A DNA stretch of 42,570 bases, taken from positions 1-42,570 of the forward strand of contig CAZPCV010000005.1 in NCBI GenBank assembly GCA_964585245.1, written 5' to 3'. Positions 37,984 to 42,570 of the stretch are shown piece by piece (within the stretch, counting starts at the first letter, position 1; every line of letters starts with the position of its first letter). The notes under the pieces were generated by a model. The model was not told where the DNA came from, did no database searches, and was given only the letters and a program-made list of their open reading frames with translations. Both the position numbers and the translations under genes were made by a program. Source of the stretch: CAZEDL01 sp964585245. GTDB lineage: Bacteria; Patescibacteriota; Patescibacteriia; Magasanikbacterales; GWA2-37-8.

Positions 37984-40008
37984 TTACTGTCCATTCATCA
38001 CTACGATTTCACGTTGGCCGTCACTATTTACATCAGTAATCGTGAGTCCAGTCGGCTGCGAACCGAATAAGTTACCGATTTTGTATTCTGTTACTTTTTT
38101 GCCATTCGTGCCAAATATACGCACGTACGGGGTACCCTTCAGCGGCAAGGTAATCGTCTCGTAGCGGCCATCACCATTGATGTCGCCTTCCGCAATGCGC
38201 ACGCCGCCCGCATATTTTTTGTCATAGGGGAAGAAACGGCCCACAATCTTATCTAAATTTTCATCAAACACCAAGATTTCCGTAGCCTTGGCCCCTTTGG
38301 TACCCACTAGCAAACGCCCGACGCCGTTCAGACGGCCGCCGATCGCTACCGTGAAACCATCTTTATACTTATTTCCCAAAGGGTAAAAATTGTCCTTCAG
38401 GATGGCGCCGTGATAGTCATAGATAATTAACTTGCCCCCAGCCGAAGGAGCCACCACGATTTGCGAAGCCGCGCCCGGCAGCAATTTGCCCACAGCAATC
38501 TGAATTGAGCCTTTAAAGTTGGCTCCGTAGGGGTAATCATTGAACCAGCGTTCACCGGCGGCATTGAATATTTCCAGTTTCGCGCCGGTAGCTACGATCG
38601 TTTCTTCCTGACTATCACCATCGAGATCGCCATGGTAAATGGCCGCTCCACCAGCAAATTTATCTTCAAAGGTAAAAAATCCATTACGGGCACGATTGCC
38701 GCTGAAATCGAAGAAGCGCAAGAAAGTGCCGTTATTGAAGATGGTATTTTTCAGCGTTTTGCTGCTATCGAGAGTTTTTAACATGATGATACCGTCGTTC
38801 GGGGCGAGTGTGATCCTGTCTACGATCGAGCCGTCATTCACCAGCTTGTCCTGAGTACCAATAATTTTTTCATAATCTTCGCCCAAATCCACCACTTTGG
38901 CTTCTTTGGTCGGATTCACTACAGTCAAACCATTAGTGTAGTGGCGTTTCCACACGTCCTCTTTGAAGCGTGGCGTACTATTTTGCGACACAGCATCCCC
39001 TACCGGCTCACCCAGATTTACTTTATACTCATCATAGGTCCAGAGCTGCGAATGATCGTTCGTGCCATAGTCAAAGCTGAAATAATTATTATCTACCAAC
39101 AAACTGCTCGACAACCCAAAGCGCATTTCGCGATAATTATCTTTCTTGCCAGTATTATTAGTATTGGAATTGAACACGTAAATCTGCGGACGAGTATTTA
39201 CATTCGCATTTTTAACGAGCGTACTCATAAGGCCGCTCCACGAACCATTCGCTTCCCACGGAGTCGGATAATTTTCGTACATACGACCATTCACATATTG
39301 CTGCAGGCTAGGGTGCGAGCTGCCATTCATGATCACATATTTGACGTTAAATTTTTTACGACTTTGCTCTAATAAATAAATTACCCGCTTGAGCCACATC
39401 TGGTCCGCAGCTTTCGGATCGTCTTTAATACCGTCGAGATCAAGATCGATATCGCCACCATTAGTCCAAGAAATCGAATCACTCACTACATCCCAAAAAA
39501 TACCGTCCCAGAGCCCTTGGCTCAAAACATTTTTATTCACGTAATCCACCAAATAATCCGAACATGATTCGGCCATATTCAGACTTTTTTGCCCCGGCCA
39601 ATCAGACAGAATTTTACCGCGGCTATCCTTGAGCCAGCAATTATCATTCACGACAAAATTGGCATACACGGTATTAGCCGGATACTGATGCCAATTTTCG
39701 GCGTAGCTTTTGCTGACCACGTAGGCGAGGATAATTATTTTAGGATTACGGGCTCGTACCCGTTCGATGACCTCACGGCGAATCGCCCCCTGTTCGGCGC
39801 TTAAAATCAATAAGTCATTTTTGGCTAAAATATCAATCGACGCATCATCGGTCGGCAAAGTGCCCAAAAAATAATTCGCCAGATGTGGGGCAGCCTCCGC
39901 CGGCTTAACGCCCGCGAAGAGGAATATAATTAAAAAAAGCCCTAACCACAGGGTCTTAAATACCGTTTTGTTGATAGCAGTGCTAGATTGTACCCAGTTC
40001 TTAACCAT
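37984..40008 (-). CDS. Secreted GHL15-like putative glycoside hydrolase with FG-GAP/VCBS repeats
   Basis: 674 aa. A signal peptide or anchor (TLWLGLFLIIFLFAGVKPAEA, about 19-39) is followed by a TIM-barrel-like domain (about 42-370). Its GLWDGIFWDVVSDSISW segment (about 165-181) and later YVIMNGSSHPSLQQYVNGRMYENYPTPW match the putative glycosyl-hydrolase GHL15 group. The C-terminal third carries about five FG-GAP/VCBS-like blades, each with a DxDGDxxxE or GRLNGVG-type turn (DLDGDSQEETIVATGAK, DINGDGRYETITLP, DVNSDGQREIVVMNG), forming a propeller for binding. It is probably a surface polysaccharide enzyme. The last residues reach close to a dispersed repeat. Confidence 0.75.
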   Translation of the reverse strand: MVKNWVQSSTAINKTVFKTLWLGLFLIIFLFAGVKPAEAAPHLANYFLGTLPTDDASIDILAKNDLLILSAEQGAIRREVIERVRARNPKIIILAYVVSKSYAENWHQYPANTVYANFVVNDNCWLKDSRGKILSDWPGQKSLNMAESCSDYLVDYVNKNVLSQGLWDGIFWDVVSDSISWTNGGDIDLDLDGIKDDPKAADQMWLKRVIYLLEQSRKKFNVKYVIMNGSSHPSLQQYVNGRMYENYPTPWEANGSWSGLMSTLVKNANVNTRPQIYVFNSNTNNTGKKDNYREMRFGLSSSLLVDNNYFSFDYGTNDHSQLWTYDEYKVNLGEPVGDAVSQNSTPRFKEDVWKRHYTNGLTVVNPTKEAKVVDLGEDYEKIIGTQDKLVNDGSIVDRITLAPNDGIIMLKTLDSSKTLKNTIFNNGTFLRFFDFSGNRARNGFFTFEDKFAGGAAIYHGDLDGDSQEETIVATGAKLEIFNAAGERWFNDYPYGANFKGSIQIAVGKLLPGAASQIVVAPSAGGKLIIYDYHGAILKDNFYPLGNKYKDGFTVAIGGRLNGVGRLLVGTKGAKATEILVFDENLDKIVGRFFPYDKKYAGGVRIAEGDINGDGRYETITLPLKGTPYVRIFGTNGKKVTEYKIGNLFGSQPTGLTITDVNSDGQREIVVMNGQ

Positions 40009-40153
40009 ACATTAGTTGGTTATAGTATAGAACAAAAGTGTGATATAATCTAGCCTAAGTTTGCTAGAAAACAGTTAACTATAGCATAGAATCAAGGCTT
40101 TGTCAAGAGTAAGTAGCATTATTTTGGCTAAATTTAGACAAAAATTGCTTATA

Positions 40154-40173
40154 CTTACTCTGCTTAGTACTTA
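40154..40173 (+). repeat. Dispersed repeat, fourth copy
   Basis: 20 bp identical to 37956-37975. Related words (CTTATCACTTACTGCT) continue to 40193, directly before the next start codon. Confidence 0.8.
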
Positions 40174-40197
40174 TTGCTTATCACTTACTGCTAGAGT

Positions 40198-41631
40198 ATG
40201 ACCTCACCCAACCGCCTGGCTGCCTGGCTGATCATGGCCTTAATCGGCTTTACCATTATTAACCCTACCACCGCCGGAGATTTCGGGGCTTTTTTTGTTA
40301 TCGCACTTATTTTGCTGCACAAACTGTTTGGAGAAAATTTATTTTTTGTCTTTCTGGTACTGCGCCCCACGCTCGATATTTGGCGGGATTTTATTATCGC
40401 TCCGATTTACGGGATCGATATTAATGTTAATGCGGCAATGTCCGCTTTGCTCCTCTTGTGGTCAATCTATTTTTTAATTAAAAATTATTCCTACTGGAAA
40501 GCAGTGCCGCTTAAATTGCCATGGATATTATTTATACTGTGGGGATTATTTTCGTTCACCTATAGCTTCGACCGCACGAGCACGATTACCGAGCTCATGA
40601 AAGTGATGAATCTGTTTGGTTTATTCAGCTGTGCGTTCGTACTCAAACAAAAATACCCTACCGAGTCGCGGCAAACCATGTATGCGTCTTTGCTCCTCGC
40701 CAGCATTGTTCCCCTCAGTTTAGGCGCCTACCAGGCCCTGAGCGGCAGCGGCGTCACGATAGACGGGGTACGCAATCGTATTTTTGGTACCTTTGCCCAT
40801 CCTAATTTATTCGGCACCTTTGCGTTGTTATTATTCATGGCTCTCACTGAATATGGCGCGCAATTTCGCTTGCGACTCAAAGAGCGCGGATTTTTGGCAC
40901 ATATTCCCCTGCCGTGGCACCGTCATTGGCATTGGCCGAGTTGGTTAAAAGCGGAAAAAATTAAAAATCTTCCGGCCTACGCTCCCCTGTTATTGTGTTT
41001 ACTCGCCGGTTTTATCGCCCTTACCTATACGCGTATCGCTTGGATTGGCCTGGCCGCTTTTATCTTGGCTCTTAGCGCCCTGTATTTTCACCGAGTTTTT
41101 TATGCAATATTGATAGGGGCAGCCCTATTCTATAGTCTGTTCTACCCGCTGAATGATATGTTACGCCGCGATTATAATTTTGATTTACAACAAAATGGCT
41201 TGATTGCTCGCCTTACGACGCGCAATACCGAAGCGGATTCTATCAAATGGCGGGCTGATGTAGCGAATAAAATTATTCCCCTGTTTCAGCGCCGCCCGCT
41301 CCTGGGATATGGCTACGGATCATTTAGCCGGGTGTGGGATTATAACAAAGGAGTAGAAAATATTTGGGATAATACCTCCGAAGCACATAACGATTATTTG
41401 AAAGTCAGTTTTGAGGTGGGGGCTATCGGGATCGGGATTTTTTTGGCCATTTTTATTTCCATTCTAGCACGCGAAGGAATTATCTTGTTACGCGGGGGTG
41501 AAATTAATGTAGTATTTTGCTTAAGCGTTATCATTTACCTTCTCATGAGCGTATCGGATAATATGCTGCATCATACGCCGGTCATTTGGTGGTTTGCGGC
41601 ACTGTGGGGGTATTGGATAAGCGACAGGTAG
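40198..41631 (+). CDS. O-antigen ligase/polymerase family membrane protein (Wzy/WaaL-like)
   Basis: 477 aa with about twelve hydrophobic segments. The Wzy_C signature is the extracellular loop between late helices: RPLLGYGYGSFSRVWDY, then TSEAHNDYLKVSFEVGAIG (about 398-416), with the conserved His. Family members polymerise or attach surface glycans. A long cytoplasmic-type loop rich in basic and Trp/His residues (RHWHWPSWLKAEK) lies near 240-255. It would work with the adjacent secreted glycosidase-like protein on the cell-surface glycan (inference). Confidence 0.82.
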   Translation: MTSPNRLAAWLIMALIGFTIINPTTAGDFGAFFVIALILLHKLFGENLFFVFLVLRPTLDIWRDFIIAPIYGIDINVNAAMSALLLLWSIYFLIKNYSYWKAVPLKLPWILFILWGLFSFTYSFDRTSTITELMKVMNLFGLFSCAFVLKQKYPTESRQTMYASLLLASIVPLSLGAYQALSGSGVTIDGVRNRIFGTFAHPNLFGTFALLLFMALTEYGAQFRLRLKERGFLAHIPLPWHRHWHWPSWLKAEKIKNLPAYAPLLLCLLAGFIALTYTRIAWIGLAAFILALSALYFHRVFYAILIGAALFYSLFYPLNDMLRRDYNFDLQQNGLIARLTTRNTEADSIKWRADVANKIIPLFQRRPLLGYGYGSFSRVWDYNKGVENIWDNTSEAHNDYLKVSFEVGAIGIGIFLAIFISILAREGIILLRGGEINVVFCLSVIIYLLMSVSDNMLHHTPVIWWFAALWGYWISDR

Positions 41632-41658
41632 TTACCTTTTTGGCGGCAAAAAAGGTAA
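41632..41658 (+). terminator. Terminator after the O-antigen-ligase-like gene
   Basis: TTACCTTTTT-GGCGGC-AAAAAAGGTAA palindrome starting at the stop codon; it works on either strand. Confidence 0.6.
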
Positions 41659-41688
41659 TTCACATTGAGCATTCTTACTTCTCTTCTA

Positions 41689-41864
41689 TTACTTTTTTGT
41701 CCACAAAAAAAAGTAACCAAAAAAAGTACCGAACCAATGAGTCGGGCGTAGACAAGTTCGGATTCGTTGTTGCTTACCTGCCAATGTCGCTACGCTCCTT
41801 GTGGCAGCTATCCTTACAGAGCGCTCTCCCTCATCTCGAACTGCTAGACGCCCGGCTCAATGGT
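41689..41864. repeat. Folded intergenic element
   Basis: A palindrome TTACTTTTTT-GTCCAC-AAAAAAAAGTAA (41689-41716) is followed by a large imperfect inverted repeat. Arms 41733-41760 and 41837-41864 match at 22 of 28 bases. Between them is a nested CTGCCAA/TTGTGGCAG hairpin (about 41779-41806). No credible ORF. It resembles a degenerate non-autonomous repeat or a structured RNA. The remainder of 41632-41983 holds only the flanking terminator and the toxin-antitoxin promoter. Confidence 0.55.
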
Positions 41865-41921
41865 CGGGATGGTACAATATGTGAAAACAAAAATCCGATC
41901 CTATAAGCCTGCCCCACCTGT

Positions 41922-41950
41922 TTGACATACTGTACTAAAGGTAGTATAGT
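41922..41950 (+). promoter_or_regulatory. Promoter of the toxin-antitoxin operon
   Basis: -35 TTGACA (41922-41927), 17-base spacer, -10 TATAGT (41945-41950). The words GTAGTA/TAGTAA and TTTACTAC around the -10 and up to 41972 form inverted arms suited to autoregulation by the AbrB-type protein. Confidence 0.75.
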
Positions 41951-41983
41951 AAGAATGTAAGAATTTACTACCACTTATTTTAT

Positions 41984-42214
41984 ATGGAAAAAACCGTACA
42001 AAAGACTACTTCAAAAGGACAAATTACCTTACCCAAGGCCTGGCGAGGACAATTCAAGACTACTCATTTCGTAGTAGAACCAAAAAATGAAACTATCATT
42101 ATCAAACCACTATTTTTGGAAGACTCTGATAATTACACTGTTCTATTTAATGCTGATAAAAACAATAAAGGTAAGGGAATTTCAGCTAAACGTTTGCTTA
42201 AAGCCTTAAGATAG
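41984..42214 (+). CDS. AbrB/MazE-type antitoxin (SpoVT-AbrB domain)
   Basis: 76 aa. The swapped-hairpin domain KTTSKGQITLPKAWRGQF (7-24), then TTHFVVEPKNETIIIKPL, is typical of SpoVT-AbrB DNA-binding antitoxins. The C-terminal part (DNYTVLFNADKNNKGKGISAKRLLKAL) should neutralise the toxin. It is four bases upstream of a RelE-like gene and should repress its own promoter, where inverted words surround the -10 box. Confidence 0.88.
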   Translation: MEKTVQKTTSKGQITLPKAWRGQFKTTHFVVEPKNETIIIKPLFLEDSDNYTVLFNADKNNKGKGISAKRLLKALR

Positions 42215-42218
42215 TCAT

Positions 42219-42461
42219 GTGGACAAGATTAAAAAATTGTTCAAAAAATTATCAAAGACGGACAGAGATGATTTGTTACAGATATTATCATTGTTAAGCT
42301 CTAATAACCTGAGTGGGTTAGACATAAAAAAGTTAGTTGGCACTCCTTATTGGAGAATTCGCTCCGGAAGATACCGAGTGATATTCAAAAAAGAAGGCGA
42401 CGAAAATATAGTATACGAAATTCGTCTGCGCAATGAAAACACTTATAAAAAGTTACCTTAA
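42219..42461 (+). CDS. RelE/ParE-superfamily toxin
   Basis: 80 aa with a GTG start at 42219, four bases after the antitoxin stop; the ATG at 42217 is in another frame. The fold is helix-helix then strands, as seen in LFKKLSKTDRDDLLQILSLL (N-terminal helices), LVGTPYWRIRSGRYRVIFKK (about 40-59) and IVYEIRLRNENTYK. WRIRSGRYRV is the hallmark of RelE-type mRNA interferases. Relatives cut mRNA on the ribosome; whether this one does is inferred. A terminator follows. Confidence 0.88.
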   Translation: MDKIKKLFKKLSKTDRDDLLQILSLLSSNNLSGLDIKKLVGTPYWRIRSGRYRVIFKKEGDENIVYEIRLRNENTYKKLP

Positions 42462-42491
42462 CTTCTAAAACAAGACGACCTCTTTCGTTCT

Positions 42492-42519
42492 AAATAACTC
42501 TTACCAAAGAGTTATTTTT
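42492..42519 (+). terminator. Terminator of the toxin-antitoxin operon
   Basis: AAATAACTCTT-ACCA-AAGAGTTATTT, an 11-bp perfect stem running into T's. Confidence 0.85.
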
Positions 42520-42570
42520 AAGAGCTAATTAAAGTTTCGAGTTGGTAAATTGGTCTGTTCTCTTGTAACA

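Noticed and set aside
41586..41906. 106-aa ORF after the O-antigen-ligase-like gene
   Set aside because: It overlaps a good gene and then runs through palindromes and the folded repeat; the composition is not protein-like.
41746..42220. ATG at 42217 as the toxin start
   Set aside because: It is in a different frame; the RelE-like frame begins with GTG at 42219.

Overview
The window looks like a chromosomal segment of a Candidate Phyla Radiation (Patescibacteria) bacterium. The evidence is a compact layout, many short or absent mRNA leaders, few Shine-Dalgarno sites, AT-rich lysine/isoleucine-rich proteins, and families common in that group: a serine recombinase abutting a tRNA, VanW, a four-helix-bundle S23-type protein, a GHL15-like secreted protein with FG-GAP repeats, and an O-antigen-ligase-like protein. 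TGA is used as a normal stop (for example hsdS and sufS), so code 25 does not apply. I cannot assign a lineage below the phylum level. Because the left edge begins near an inverted duplication, an assembly artefact there must be kept in mind.

Region 1 (1-1905): a large serine recombinase gene flanked by an 89-bp perfect inverted repeat, which consists of the gene's own C-terminal coding sequence. Region 2 (1693-11615): an integrative element of about 9.9 kb inserted in the 3' end of a tRNA-Glu gene (23-bp direct repeats, the right one within the tRNA). It carries a tyrosine integrase, an excisionase, a putative filamentous-phage/plasmid-like replication initiator preceded by strong hairpins, and a defence-like cargo. 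The cargo is a nuclease-methylase fusion plus specificity subunit (BcgI-like layout, no HsdR), a PD-(D/E)XK/DUF5655 protein, a methyltransferase-like protein and a divergent 391-aa orphan.

Region 3 (11594-17343, minus strand): tRNA-Glu, a family-4-like uracil-DNA glycosylase that seems to lack half of its Fe-S ligands, murF, ftsI-type PBP, and typA/bipA. Region 4 (17563-19151): two small secreted proteins with unusually strong ribosome-binding sites, then a 450-bp stretch with an excellent promoter and a structured, 6S-like noncoding RNA candidate. Region 5 (19152-26749): an iron-sulfur and redox block. It holds a ferredoxin-reductase-like flavoprotein divergent from sufB-sufS-sufU-sufC (no sufD), VanW, a membrane protein, a SufT/MIP18-like factor, a NUDIX hydrolase, a thioredoxin-fold 2Fe-2S protein, a small membrane protein and a three-cysteine ferredoxin.

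Region 6 (26758-37881): envelope building. It has an LTA-synthase-like phosphatase/transferase, HPF, murB, an ATP-grasp enzyme, an NlpC/P60-like protein overlapping mraY, an ATE/GNAT-like acyltransferase, an mpl-type Mur ligase, the S23 four-helix protein inside inverted repeats, a 54-aa LysW-like zinc ribbon and a threonine-synthase-like PLP enzyme. Region 7 (37984-42570): a secreted GHL15-like/FG-GAP protein, an O-antigen-ligase-like membrane protein, a folded intergenic repeat, and an AbrB/RelE-type toxin-antitoxin pair. Peptidoglycan genes (ftsI, murF, murB, mraY, mpl) are scattered rather than in one dcw cluster.
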